Assembly (NCBI GenBank): GCA_017627765.1
Contig: JAGAGD010000044.1
Span: 1-64,000, forward strand
From: Prevotella sp.
Lineage (GTDB): Bacteria > Bacteroidota > Bacteroidia > Bacteroidales > Bacteroidaceae
Direction of reading: 5' to 3'
DNA: 64,000 bases
Shown here: piece by piece, positions 1-9,418 of the stretch
Numbering within the stretch: the first letter of the stretch is position 1
Layout: each line of letters begins with the position of its first letter
The notes under the pieces: model-generated
Databases searched by the model: none
What the model was told of the DNA's origin: nothing
Seen by the model: the letters and a program-made list of their open reading frames with translations, nothing else
Made by a program: the position numbers and the translations under genes

Positions 1-480
1 AAGTAAAAAATCTTGACAATCGGAATTTTCATTCTAGAGAAAGATTTTCCGTTTGGCACGAGGCTGAATGTAAAAAAGCGTTTAATTGTTAATCAATCGG
101 CTTAAACTATGTGAACAAGGGTGAGGAACGAAAAAGTGAAAGGTGTCCTTTCGCGATGCGAAACGTGGCATATCGCAGTGCGATATGTGGCATATTGCAG
201 TGCCAAAGGTGCCCTTTCACACTGCGAAAGGTGCCCTTTGACTTTTTTAACACTTATGAATCGTGAGGCGAAACGCATAATGTCTTGATATTGAATAATT
301 TACTGAAAACAGCAACAAACCGCTCAAGAGTCGCATATTTTGCAACTTCATTTCTCTCGGTCGTAAATTTTTAAGTTATGTGCGAGTTTAGTTAATCAAT
401 TTTTTACCCGACATGGCTTCGTTTTTTGCATTTTTTCTTCTTAAAAAAGATGAAAGTTAAAAAACTGCTTTCGGTTTGTA
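1..480 (+). repeat. Long non-coding repeat, copy 1 (inverted partner at 29208-29687)
   Basis: This stretch has no credible gene and matches the reverse complement of 29208-29687 along its length. Base 1 corresponds to base 29687. Several blocks are identical, for example the region around 79-110 and the array at 139-250. Similarity fades near 470-480. The match already starts at base 1, so the element may continue beyond the left edge. Flanks differ at very roughly 15% of positions by eye, while the central array differs at one position. In both copies the same end of the element faces a downstream promoter and gene. I do not recognise the family. Confidence 0.85.
139..248 (+). repeat. 22-bp tandem palindromic array inside repeat copy 1
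   Basis: Five consecutive 22-bp units start at 139, 161, 183, 205 and 227; the last is only half conserved. Each unit begins with a 13-bp near-palindrome of one of two types, AAAGGTGCCCTTT or ATATGTGGCATAT (unit 2 is a hybrid). This is followed by a linker such as CGCAGTGCG that is itself palindromic. The junctions therefore form further hairpins (TTTCGC-GAT-GCGAAA, ATATCGC-AGT-GCGATAT). The arm sequences swap in a paired way between unit types. Confidence 0.85.
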
Positions 481-599
481 AGTATACAGGCGATAATTAG
501 TTGATAGTGCTTATATTTTCGAGTTGACTAGTTTTTGAACTCAGAAAGACATAAATTTAAGCACAAAAAAACTAATAAACTTAAAAACAAACAAACGTT

Positions 600-631
600 T
601 TGGAATATTCATAATAAAAACACTATCTTTG
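600..631 (+). promoter_or_regulatory. Promoter of the operon beginning at 719
   Basis: A -33 TTG at 600-602 (within TTTTGG) and a -7 box TATCTTTG at 624-631 are separated by 21 bp. This fits the Bacteroidota TTG/TAnnTTTG consensus. Transcription would start near 638, giving a leader of about 80 nt. Confidence 0.75.
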
Positions 632-718
632 CAGGATAATATTATCTGCTGCGATTTGCCTTGTCGGTAAGCAGTTGCAGGGCAGTCGCGGATTGGTTAA
701 ACTTTAAGACTTGTTATT

Positions 719-3700
719 ATGAGAAAATTCATAGCACTTGTTTTTTTATTAGTGATTTCTGTACCGAATATTATGAAAGCAGACGATTTTAAGACTTTAT
801 GGGCTCAATATGAAAAGGCAGAGAGCTCAGACCTGCCGCAAACAAAACTGGGAATACTTGGCAAGATAATAGACAAGGCCAAGAGTCAGCGAAGCTATGG
901 TAACTTGCTGAAGGCTCAGACGTTGCGTGTCGGCACACTTACAAGCATTGCTCCCGATTCGCTGCAGCAGGTTATTGCCAGTCTTGAAACAGAGACAAGG
1001 CAGGCTGAGAAAAAAGACAAGGTGCTTGCCTCTGTATATCATACGGTTTTAGGGGCATATTATAATAATATGTCTTATAGTTCGATGAATAGTATTGACA
1101 ACGAGAAATATCGTTCTCTCTGTCGAGAACACTATTCGCAGGCTATGAAATATGCTGAGCTGTTGGCACAGACCAGGACGTCCGACTATCTGCCTGCTGT
1201 TGTTGAGGGGCGCGACAGCCACTACTTTGGCAGCGACATGCTTCATGTTGTTGGTTATCAGGTTTCCGACTTTGCGACAATGCACAACTACTATCGCAAC
1301 ACTCAGCTTCGAGAGGCAGCCATGTTTACGGCACTCGATCTGGCTCGCAGCAGACTAAAAGATACAGAAGTAAACCTTAAAGATTCAAGATATGTTGCAA
1401 CGCTCGACTCGCTGATGGCTGCATATGGAGACATTGATGCTGCATGCGAGATAGCCATAGCACGCTACGAGTTCATGAGGAATGCTCGCGACGTAGAGGA
1501 CGGTGAGCGTTACAGTTACCTGAAGGAAAATATTGCAAAATGGAAGAACTGGAAAAACTGCAACAGCCTGCGCAATAGTCTCCAGCAACTGACAAATCCA
1601 CAGTTTAACATCGGCTTTGGGTCAGAGCAGATACTGCCAGATGAGGAACGAAAGGTTGTGATTGATGCTGTCCGCAATCTTGATAACATAAAGATAACAC
1701 TGACGCGTATAGATGCTGACGGAAACAATGACTGGAATCTAAATAATAAGAATCATCTTGCCAAAGTTAAGCAGCTTCAGCAGCTTTCAACGCGCAAGGA
1801 GATTATTAAGACTTTTGGAAAACATGCTGAATATGACGTTTTTGAAGATTCTGTGACTCTTCCTAAGCTGCCTTTGGGTGTTTACCTTGTAGAGATTGCA
1901 GCACCAACGTCTAATATTAAACCTCAATATAATTTGCTCTATGTCAGCAATGTATTTGTAATCGGCGAAAAACTTCCTGGCGACAAGTTGCGCTATGTTG
2001 TTGTGAATGCTACTGACGGTCAGCCTATCAGCGGTGCAAAACTGAAGCTGAGTATGGCTAACGCATGGAATAAGCCTAAAACAAAGATAGATGCAGTGAC
2101 CGACAAAAACGGAGAATATATATTGTCGGCTGACAAAGAAATAGAATATGATGTGTGGGCTTATACCGAAGAAGACCGTTATATGCCAAATAGCGATATG
2201 TTTTGTTACTTTGGAAATAGTGAAGTGACAAAAACACGCACTCAAGGATATTTGTATACCGACCGCAGGATATATCGTCCAGGGCAGACTGTTCATGCTG
2301 CACTGGTTGTCTTTACTTGCACGCCCAAGAACGAAACCAGTTCCGTCGCAAACAAAAAATATAAACTCACACTATATGATGCGAACCATCAGGAAGTAGA
2401 AACTGCAAGCGTTGTAACCGATGACTTTGGTAAGGCATCAGCAGACTTCAAATTGCCAGAAAACCAACTTACGGGCAATTATACTATCGTAGGAAATGGG
2501 ATATCAGCAACTTCATTTTCTGTAGAGGAATATAAAAGACCAACCTTCACCGTTGAGTTTCCAGATGTAACAGACAACTATTCACCTGGCGACACTCTTT
2601 GCGTTGCAGGCTATGCCAAGAGCTATGCTGGAGTGCCAGTTCAGGGAGCTAAGGTGAAATATCATGTTCGCCGCCAAAAAGCAATGTGGTGGCGTTGGTG
2701 GTTTGATGAATACGAATCGAATGACAACCTGTTGCAAGAAGAGGCAGTTACAGATAGTGACGGAAAGTTTATAGTGAAGATGCCTATGATTTTGCCAGAA
2801 GGAGAAAATGAAGCTTCTATGGGCCGTCGCTATCCTCGTTTCTATAATATCATAGCCGATGCCGAAGTTACTGATATGTCTGGCGAAAGTCATTCTGCAT
2901 TCGTTCAGCTTCCGCTTGGAACTAAGCCAACAGCTTTCAGCGTAGATTTAGCAGAGAAGATGTTGCGCGACAGTGTGCAGTCTGTCAAGTTCAACTATAC
3001 AAATATGGCAGGAAAGCCTATTGCTGCTGAAGTAAAAGTAAGTATTGACGGACAACTTATAGGAAATTTTAAGGCTAATGAAAATGTAAGCATAAGCAGA
3101 TTCAGCACTTTGAATTCGGGTAGGCATATCCTCGAAGCGATATGCGAGAATGACAGTATTGAACGCGAATTTATTATTTTCACTCTTAAGGACAAACGCC
3201 CAGTGGTTGAGACTCGCGACTGGTTCTATTTGTCGGCAACGGAATTTCCAAAAGACGGAAAACCGATACATCTGCAATTAGGAACTTCAGACGAAAATAC
3301 CCATGTTGTCTACAATATTTTCACAGGCAAGCAGGTGCTTGAACAAAGCAGTCTTGAACTGAGCAACAGTCTGCATAATCGCCAGTTCAAGTATGACAGC
3401 AAATATGGTGATGCGGTTTACATAAGTTATGCTTGGGTTAAGAATGCAAAACTCTATAAGCACTCAGCTCTTCTTCGTAAGCCGTTGCCAGATAAGCGAC
3501 TGGTAGCTAAGTGGACTACATTCAGAAATCGTCTGACACCTGGACAGAGTGAAGAGTGGACTCTCAATATTACGCATCCTGACGGAAAACCAGCCGATGC
3601 GCAACTGATGGCTGTTCTTTACGATAAGTCGCTCGATCAGATAAGAAAGCACAATTGGGACTTTAACTTAAATCTTAATCAAGTTTATCTGAACTCAGAT

Positions 3701-6241
3701 TGGAGAACTCCTCAAATTGACAATGTCTTAGGATGGTTTAATAAAAATATTGATTGGCTCGAACTCTATCCTATAGAATTGAGCAAATTCGACGAAAGCC
3801 TGTTTGAAATATATTCACCTTATTCTATGCACTATCGCGGTTTCGGGCGACCTATGATGAAGATGAATACAGTGGCTATGGCTGTTGATGCCTCATCTCC
3901 TATTGCAAAGATGGAATTGAAAGAGAGCATGGATTATGCCAGTGTCAATGAAGAAGTAGCAGTAGGGGCTGTAGCAGCAGAAGAAGAGCCTATTGAAAAG
4001 ATAGACGATGTTCAGATTCGTGAAAATCTTCAAGAAACAGCATTCTTCTATCCTGCACTTCGTACAGACGATAAGGGTAATGTAAGCATTAGTTTCACAT
4101 TGCCAGAAAGTCTGACAACATGGCATTTTATGGGTATTGCACACGACCGAAGTATGAACTATTCACAGACAGATGCTGAAATAGTGGCAAAGAAAGACGT
4201 TATGGTTCAACCAAACATGCCACGCTTTATCCGCCTTGGTGATAAGGCTGTTATTGCTGCGAAGATTATAAATACGTCTGATAAACAACAGAATGGTAGT
4301 GCAATTCTTCAGTTGCTCAATCCTGAGACCGAAGAAGTAGTGTACCAGAAGCAACAGGCATTCACTGTTGAAGAGAATGAGACAACAAGTGTCAGCTTCG
4401 ATTTTTCTCCGTCAGACGAAAATACATTATTATATATATGCAAGATAGTTGCCAAAGGTGAGAACTTCAGCGACGGAGAACAGCACTATCTGCCTATACT
4501 GACTAATAAGGAACTCGTAACAAACACAAGACCTTTCACGCAGAACTCAGCAGGAACATTCACACTCGATTTGAATACTTTGTTTGACAAAGATGTGACA
4601 AACGAGCGACTGACAATAGAATATGCGCAAAATCCAGCATGGATGATGGTGCAAGCCATGCCTACATATAGTGCAGCAGACAGGGACGATGCTATAACGC
4701 AAGCTGTTTCACTCTATGTAAATAGCATTGGACAATACATTATGAACCAATCTCCAATCATTTCGCAGACCATACAGCAGTGGCGTAATGATGATGATAC
4801 TTCAATGTTGAGTGAACTTGAAAAGAATCAGGAACTTAAGACGCTGATGCTCAATCAGACAACATGGGTTAGCGATGCTAATAATGAAGCTTCACAACGC
4901 CGCAGCCTGGTTAAGTTCTTTGATAACGAAACGATGAAGATGCGAAAGAACTCTGCACTTGAAAAACTACGCCAGTTGCAAAATAGCGATGGCTCATGGA
5001 GCTGGTGGCAGGGAATGCGAGGCAGTATATACATGACTACAGCAATAAGCGAAATGTTTGTCAGAATGAATAAGCTGATTGGCGAACAGTCTGAAATAGC
5101 AGAGATGCAGGCCAAAGCCTTTTCGTTCTTAGATAATTATATAGTTGAAGAATATGACAGACAGCTTAAGCAAAAGTCGGTTAAGATGAAAGATGTTTAT
5201 CCTTCGGAAACAACTCTTCACATATTATATATAAACTCACTTGCCAACAGACGTCCGAAGGGCAGGGGGGCTACCGTATTTGATTTCTTTGTGAAACAGT
5301 TGTCGCTGAAGCCGTCTGTACTCTCAATATATGGTAAGGCTTGCTCTGCACTCATTCTTGCGCGTAATGGATATGAAGGCAAAGCGGCAGAATATATGAA
5401 GAGTATGGAAGAATATAGTGTGATGACAGAAGAAATGGGACGCTATTTCGATACTCATCGTGCTTTGTATTCATGGTTTGACTATAAGATTCCAACTCAG
5501 GTTGCAGCAATTGAAGCTTTGAAAGAACTGAAGCCTGATGATAAGATAACTATTGAAGAAATGCAGCGATGGCTATTGCAGGAAAAACGCACAACATCGT
5601 GGGATACACCTATAAATGCAGTTGAAGCAATCTATGCATTCTTAGATGGTAACATGAAAAAACTTGAAGGCGGAGAACCTACAGTTATTAGGATTGACGG
5701 TAATGCTCTTGATATGCCAAAGGCAACGGCAGGCATGGGTTATCAGAAGATTAGTGTGGAAAGAAATGACAGGCAGATGCTAACTGCAGAAAAAACAAGT
5801 GAAGGAACCTCATGGGGTGCAGTTTATGCACAGTTTACACAAAAAGTATCCGATGTGAAACCTCTTTCTTCTGGTATTTCTATAAAACGTGAAATTTTAA
5901 ATGGTAATCAGCAGTTTAAAGTAGGTGATAAAGTCAAAGTGAGATTGACTATAAAGGCAGAACGAGATTATGATTTCGTAGAAGTTGTTGATAAGCGGGC
6001 GGCTTGCTTAGAGCCTGTTGACGGATTGAGCGGTTACAGATATGGATATTATATTGCTCCACGTGACTTTGAAACAAGTTTCTACTTCGACATTATGCCA
6101 AAGGGTACTCATGTTGTTGAGGCTGAATACTATATAGACCGCGAAGGAGAGTATGAAACAGGTACTGCAACTGTTCAGTGTGCCTATTCACCTGCATTTA
6201 AAGGTCGCGACAAGGCTTTGAAAATTGGTGTAGATAAATAA
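719..6241 (+). CDS. Alpha-2-macroglobulin-like exported protein without a thioester motif
   Basis: This is a very large secreted protein of 1840 residues with a Sec signal peptide (about 1-21) and no lipobox cysteine. An MG2-type signature with YRPGQTV lies near residue 519. An A2M-domain signature (FFYPALRTD, then LTTWHFMGIAHD) lies near 1109-1140. A terpenoid-cyclase-like helical region with GSWSWWQG follows near 1420. Bacterial A2M proteins are thought to trap attacking proteases in the periplasm. The classical CxEQ thioester is not present, so covalent trapping is unlikely and a structural or envelope-protection role is inferred. It is the first gene of a co-directional run with 26 to 43 nt gaps. 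The family call is firm; the role is not. Confidence 0.85.
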   Translation: MRKFIALVFLLVISVPNIMKADDFKTLWAQYEKAESSDLPQTKLGILGKIIDKAKSQRSYGNLLKAQTLRVGTLTSIAPDSLQQVIASLETETRQAEKKDKVLASVYHTVLGAYYNNMSYSSMNSIDNEKYRSLCREHYSQAMKYAELLAQTRTSDYLPAVVEGRDSHYFGSDMLHVVGYQVSDFATMHNYYRNTQLREAAMFTALDLARSRLKDTEVNLKDSRYVATLDSLMAAYGDIDAACEIAIARYEFMRNARDVEDGERYSYLKENIAKWKNWKNCNSLRNSLQQLTNPQFNIGFGSEQILPDEERKVVIDAVRNLDNIKITLTRIDADGNNDWNLNNKNHLAKVKQLQQLSTRKEIIKTFGKHAEYDVFEDSVTLPKLPLGVYLVEIAAPTSNIKPQYNLLYVSNVFVIGEKLPGDKLRYVVVNATDGQPISGAKLKLSMANAWNKPKTKIDAVTDKNGEYILSADKEIEYDVWAYTEEDRYMPNSDMFCYFGNSEVTKTRTQGYLYTDRRIYRPGQTVHAALVVFTCTPKNETSSVANKKYKLTLYDANHQEVETASVVTDDFGKASADFKLPENQLTGNYTIVGNGISATSFSVEEYKRPTFTVEFPDVTDNYSPGDTLCVAGYAKSYAGVPVQGAKVKYHVRRQKAMWWRWWFDEYESNDNLLQEEAVTDSDGKFIVKMPMILPEGENEASMGRRYPRFYNIIADAEVTDMSGESHSAFVQLPLGTKPTAFSVDLAEKMLRDSVQSVKFNYTNMAGKPIAAEVKVSIDGQLIGNFKANENVSISRFSTLNSGRHILEAICENDSIEREFIIFTLKDKRPVVETRDWFYLSATEFPKDGKPIHLQLGTSDENTHVVYNIFTGKQVLEQSSLELSNSLHNRQFKYDSKYGDAVYISYAWVKNAKLYKHSALLRKPLPDKRLVAKWTTFRNRLTPGQSEEWTLNITHPDGKPADAQLMAVLYDKSLDQIRKHNWDFNLNLNQVYLNSDWRTPQIDNVLGWFNKNIDWLELYPIELSKFDESLFEIYSPYSMHYRGFGRPMMKMNTVAMAVDASSPIAKMELKESMDYASVNEEVAVGAVAAEEEPIEKIDDVQIRENLQETAFFYPALRTDDKGNVSISFTLPESLTTWHFMGIAHDRSMNYSQTDAEIVAKKDVMVQPNMPRFIRLGDKAVIAAKIINTSDKQQNGSAILQLLNPETEEVVYQKQQAFTVEENETTSVSFDFSPSDENTLLYICKIVAKGENFSDGEQHYLPILTNKELVTNTRPFTQNSAGTFTLDLNTLFDKDVTNERLTIEYAQNPAWMMVQAMPTYSAADRDDAITQAVSLYVNSIGQYIMNQSPIISQTIQQWRNDDDTSMLSELEKNQELKTLMLNQTTWVSDANNEASQRRSLVKFFDNETMKMRKNSALEKLRQLQNSDGSWSWWQGMRGSIYMTTAISEMFVRMNKLIGEQSEIAEMQAKAFSFLDNYIVEEYDRQLKQKSVKMKDVYPSETTLHILYINSLANRRPKGRGATVFDFFVKQLSLKPSVLSIYGKACSALILARNGYEGKAAEYMKSMEEYSVMTEEMGRYFDTHRALYSWFDYKIPTQVAAIEALKELKPDDKITIEEMQRWLLQEKRTTSWDTPINAVEAIYAFLDGNMKKLEGGEPTVIRIDGNALDMPKATAGMGYQKISVERNDRQMLTAEKTSEGTSWGAVYAQFTQKVSDVKPLSSGISIKREILNGNQQFKVGDKVKVRLTIKAERDYDFVEVVDKRAACLEPVDGLSGYRYGYYIAPRDFETSFYFDIMPKGTHVVEAEYYIDREGEYETGTATVQCAYSPAFKGRDKALKIGVDK

Positions 6242-6267
6242 AACGAAATAATAAAACAATAAAATAA

Positions 6268-7329
6268 ATGAGAACAAAGACAATTATAATTGCACTGGCT
6301 TCTGCTGTTTCTATGCAAATGAATGCACAGGAAACAAAGACAAAAAACAAAGTTATAGATTTAGGTCAGGTAGTGTATAGAATGCCAGTCACAGCCGAGT
6401 TTGAATTGATAAATGAGGAAAACAAGTCGCTCAGAATCAGTCAGGTTAGGAGCTCATGTGGCTGCACAACAGTAGATTTTCCTCAAACAAATATAGCGGC
6501 AGGGCAGGCATATAAGGTAGGTGCTACATACGATGCAAAGCAGATGGGACACTTCGAAAAACAAGTTGGTTTATATTTTGAAGACGATCAATCTCCAATT
6601 ATGCTCACGCTGAAAGGTGTTGTCGTCGATGAGGTTCATGACTTTGGAGGACAATATAATTATAATATGGGCGATTTGAGTGTTGACAAGATTGACATTG
6701 AATTTGATGATGTTAACAGAGGTGACAGACCATTTCAGGAAATACACTTGAAAAACAATTCGGACAAACCTCTAACTCCTGTTATCATGCATCTCCCACC
6801 TTATCTTAAAGCCGATATGTCTCCTTCTACTATTGCTCCAGGTCGTTCTGGTGTTGCTCGCATAACGCTTGATTCTGAACAGCTTAACAGTTTTGGACTA
6901 TTGCAGACAAATGTTTATCTTGGCAATAATCCTGGAGATAAGGTAAGTCAGGAAAAAGAAATAAGCGTTTCAACTATTATTCTCCCTAACTTTGAGGAAA
7001 TGTCTGCAACAGAGTTGGCTAATGCTCCAAAACTGGAATTGTCGGAAGAGGAAATAGAGCTTGTCTTTGGAAAAAAGAAACGCATGTCAGGTGTGATAAC
7101 ACTTACAAATACGGGTGCCTCAACTCTTGAGGTTAATAGTCTTCAGATGTTCACAACAGGACTAAAGGTGTCGCTGAGTAATACAAGACTTGCTCCAGGT
7201 GAAGAAGCAAAGATGAAGATTACTGCCGACAAGAAAGAACTGAAAACGACGCGTCAAAGACCTCGTATTCTTATGATTACAAATGATCCTAAGAACCCTA
7301 AGCGTATTATAAAGGTAAAAGTTAAATAG
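6268..7329 (+). CDS. DUF1573 domain protein, exported
   Basis: The protein has 353 residues and a signal peptide ending near MNAQ. The N-terminal part carries the DUF1573 hallmark, an Ig-like fold with SSCGCTTVDFP near residue 60. A second related beta-sandwich region follows to the C-terminus. DUF1573 proteins are abundant in Bacteroidota and have no defined biochemical function; the ASPM/SPD-2/Hydin-like fold suggests a binding or scaffold role in the periplasm. It starts 26 nt after the macroglobulin gene and is followed 43 nt later by meaB, so it is probably co-transcribed. A second, single-domain DUF1573 gene lies at 28644-29030. Confidence 0.8.
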   Translation: MRTKTIIIALASAVSMQMNAQETKTKNKVIDLGQVVYRMPVTAEFELINEENKSLRISQVRSSCGCTTVDFPQTNIAAGQAYKVGATYDAKQMGHFEKQVGLYFEDDQSPIMLTLKGVVVDEVHDFGGQYNYNMGDLSVDKIDIEFDDVNRGDRPFQEIHLKNNSDKPLTPVIMHLPPYLKADMSPSTIAPGRSGVARITLDSEQLNSFGLLQTNVYLGNNPGDKVSQEKEISVSTIILPNFEEMSATELANAPKLELSEEEIELVFGKKKRMSGVITLTNTGASTLEVNSLQMFTTGLKVSLSNTRLAPGEEAKMKITADKKELKTTRQRPRILMITNDPKNPKRIIKVKVK

Positions 7330-7372
7330 TAAATATATAAAAGGAGTATAAAAGAATAATCTTATAAATATT

Positions 7373-8500
7373 ATGGAACACCCAGAGAATAATCAAGAAT
7401 ATAAAGGCTTGCAGGTAAATGCTGGCATAGAACAGCCTTCAATTATCAATCCTTATCTTAAGCGTGGACGTTTTCGTCGTCGTGAATATAGTGTAGATGA
7501 AATGGTTGAAGGTATACTGAAAGGTGATGTGACAATTCTTTCACAAGCAGTTACACTCGTAGAAAGTGTAAACCCCGACCATTATGCGAAGGCTCAGGAA
7601 GTTATAAACAAGTGTCTTCCTTATAGTGGTAATTCTATCCGTATTGGTATTAGCGGTGTGCCTGGAGCAGGTAAAAGTACATCAATTGACCAGTTTGGAT
7701 GTCATGTGCTCAACAGGACAGGCGGAAAACTTGCAGTCCTTGCAATCGACCCAAGTTCGGAGAGAAGCAAGGGAAGTATTTTGGGCGATAAAACTCGTAT
7801 GGAGAAACTTACACAGCGAAAAGAAGCATTTATTCGTCCTTCGCCAACAGCTGGCTCTCTCGGTGGAGTTGCCCGTAAGACACGCGAAAGTATTATCCTT
7901 TGTGAGGCTGCAGGATATGACAAGATCTTTGTTGAGACTGTTGGTGTAGGACAAAGTGAGACAGCATGTCACTCTATGGTAGACTTTTTCTTGCTCATTC
8001 AGTTGTCTGGTCAGGGCGATGAATTGCAAGGAATAAAGCGTGGCATTATGGAGATAAGCGATGGTATTGCAATAAACAAATGCGATGGAAATAATGTTGA
8101 TAAATGTCAGATGGCTGCAACCAGTCTGCGCAATGCACTTCATTTCTTCCCTATGCCTGCAAGTGGATGGACTCCGAAGGTTCTCTGCTATAGTGGCTTC
8201 TTTGGCAATGGCATAAAAGAAGTATGGGACATGGTATATCAGTATATTGACTTTGTTAAGGCTAATGGATATTTTGATTATCGTAGAAATGAACAGGCAA
8301 AATACTGGATGTATGAGAGTATAAACGAGCAATTACGAAATAGTTTCTATAATAACAGCATTATTCAGGAGTGTTTGTCAAAGGCAGAGGATAAAGTTCT
8401 GGGTGGTGAGATGACATCGTTTACGGCTGCCCAGCAGTTATTGGATACTTATTTTGACGACCTTAAAGGACTTAGAATAAGGAAAGAAGGACATTTATAA
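7373..8500 (+). CDS. meaB: MeaB/ArgK-type G-protein chaperone of methylmalonyl-CoA mutase
   Basis: This cytoplasmic GTPase of 375 residues has a Walker A GVPGAGKS at 95-102. It also has the conserved AIDPSSERSKGSILGDKTRM block after it, ETVGVGQSE (switch region), and the NKCD guanine-specificity motif in INKCDGNN. MeaB proteins guard the B12 cofactor of methylmalonyl-CoA mutase, the enzyme of the succinate-to-propionate route used by many Bacteroidota. The mutase genes are not in this window. Length fits the family. The approximately 40-residue N-terminal extension before the conserved helices is typical for the group. It lies 43 nt after the DUF1573 gene and is followed by ispH. Confidence 0.92.
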   Translation: MEHPENNQEYKGLQVNAGIEQPSIINPYLKRGRFRRREYSVDEMVEGILKGDVTILSQAVTLVESVNPDHYAKAQEVINKCLPYSGNSIRIGISGVPGAGKSTSIDQFGCHVLNRTGGKLAVLAIDPSSERSKGSILGDKTRMEKLTQRKEAFIRPSPTAGSLGGVARKTRESIILCEAAGYDKIFVETVGVGQSETACHSMVDFFLLIQLSGQGDELQGIKRGIMEISDGIAINKCDGNNVDKCQMAATSLRNALHFFPMPASGWTPKVLCYSGFFGNGIKEVWDMVYQYIDFVKANGYFDYRRNEQAKYWMYESINEQLRNSFYNNSIIQECLSKAEDKVLGGEMTSFTAAQQLLDTYFDDLKGLRIRKEGHL

Positions 8501-8527
8501 ATTTATATCTGAATTAGCAATAAGTAT

Positions 8528-8533
8528 AGGAGG
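8528..8533 (+). promoter_or_regulatory. Shine-Dalgarno site that fixes the ispH start
   Basis: AGGAGG at 8528-8533 is a perfect anti-16S match, unusual in this window. It abuts a TTG at 8534 but sits 6 nt before a second TTG at 8540, which is the right spacing. The start at 8540 gives the family-typical N-terminus MKIEIDNESGFCFGV. Confidence 0.75.
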
Positions 8534-8539
8534 TTGGTT

Positions 8540-9418
8540 TTGAAGATAGAGATAGATAATGAAAGTGGTTTCTGCTTCGGTGTAACAACTGCGATAAAGA
8601 AAGCTGAAGAAGAACTGACAAACAAGCAGAAATTGTATTGCTTAGGCGATATTGTCCATAATGGCATGGAGTGTGAAAGACTCAAAAAGATGGGGCTGGA
8701 AACAATAAACCATGATGAAATGGCAAATTTGCACAATACTAAGGTTCTGCTCCGCGCTCATGGCGAACCTCCTTATACTTATGAAGTTGCTAATAAGAAT
8801 GGAATAGAAATAATAGATGCAACTTGTCCTGTTGTACTTCAGCTGCAAAAACGTATTAAGAGAAAGTTTGATGCAAACCCGCAAGCACAGATAGTTATCT
8901 TTGGAAAGAATGGACATGCTGAAGTCTTGGGACTTGTGGGGCAGACGAATAGTCGTGCAATAGTTGTTGAGAATCTTGACGACGTTAAGAAACTAGACTT
9001 TAAGCGCGATATATATTTATATTCCCAGACAACTAAGTCTCTTGATGAGTTTAGAAGAATAATATCATATATAAAACGGAATATTGACGAGAAAGCACAA
9101 TTTGAAAGTTTTGATACTATTTGCAGGCAGGTTGCCAACCGCATGCCAAATATTGCAGAGTTTGCATCGCGACACGATGTTATATTGTTTGTTAGCGGAA
9201 GGAAAAGCAGCAATGGCAAAGTGTTGTTCGCACAATGTCTAAGCAAAAATCCGCGAAGTTATCATATAGAGAGCCCTGAAGAAATAGATTTAAGTTGGTT
9301 TGATGGAATTGAGACTGTCGGCATTTGTGGAGCCACTTCGACACCGAAGTGGCTCATGGAGGAATGCCGGGATTATATTATTTCTTATTTACATCAACGC
9401 GGTGTGTCTTTGGCATAG
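8540..9418 (+). CDS. ispH: 4-hydroxy-3-methylbut-2-enyl diphosphate reductase
   Basis: IspH is the last enzyme of the MEP isoprenoid pathway. It reduces HMBPP to IPP and DMAPP with a [4Fe-4S] cluster in the cytoplasm. All three cluster cysteines are visible: Cys12 (GFCFGV), Cys96 (DATCPVV) and Cys195 (FDTICRQVANR). The C-terminal CGATSTPKWLMEE block also matches. The length of 292 residues is normal. A TTG start is chosen because the AGGAGG at 8528 is correctly spaced only for 8540; a TTG at 8534 would add two residues. It is last in the macroglobulin-DUF1573-meaB run. Its final 41 nt overlap the 3' end of the convergent Mrp ATPase gene. Confidence 0.95.
   Translation: MKIEIDNESGFCFGVTTAIKKAEEELTNKQKLYCLGDIVHNGMECERLKKMGLETINHDEMANLHNTKVLLRAHGEPPYTYEVANKNGIEIIDATCPVVLQLQKRIKRKFDANPQAQIVIFGKNGHAEVLGLVGQTNSRAIVVENLDDVKKLDFKRDIYLYSQTTKSLDEFRRIISYIKRNIDEKAQFESFDTICRQVANRMPNIAEFASRHDVILFVSGRKSSNGKVLFAQCLSKNPRSYHIESPEEIDLSWFDGIETVGICGATSTPKWLMEECRDYIISYLHQRGVSLA

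Noticed and set aside
139..248. Array considered as a CRISPR
   Set aside because: There are no unique spacers: the 22-bp units are contiguous and the variable bases are palindromic arms; no cas gene is near.
8534..8539. TTG at 8534 as ispH start
   Set aside because: It touches the Shine-Dalgarno sequence with no spacing; the TTG at 8540 is correctly spaced and matches the family N-terminus.
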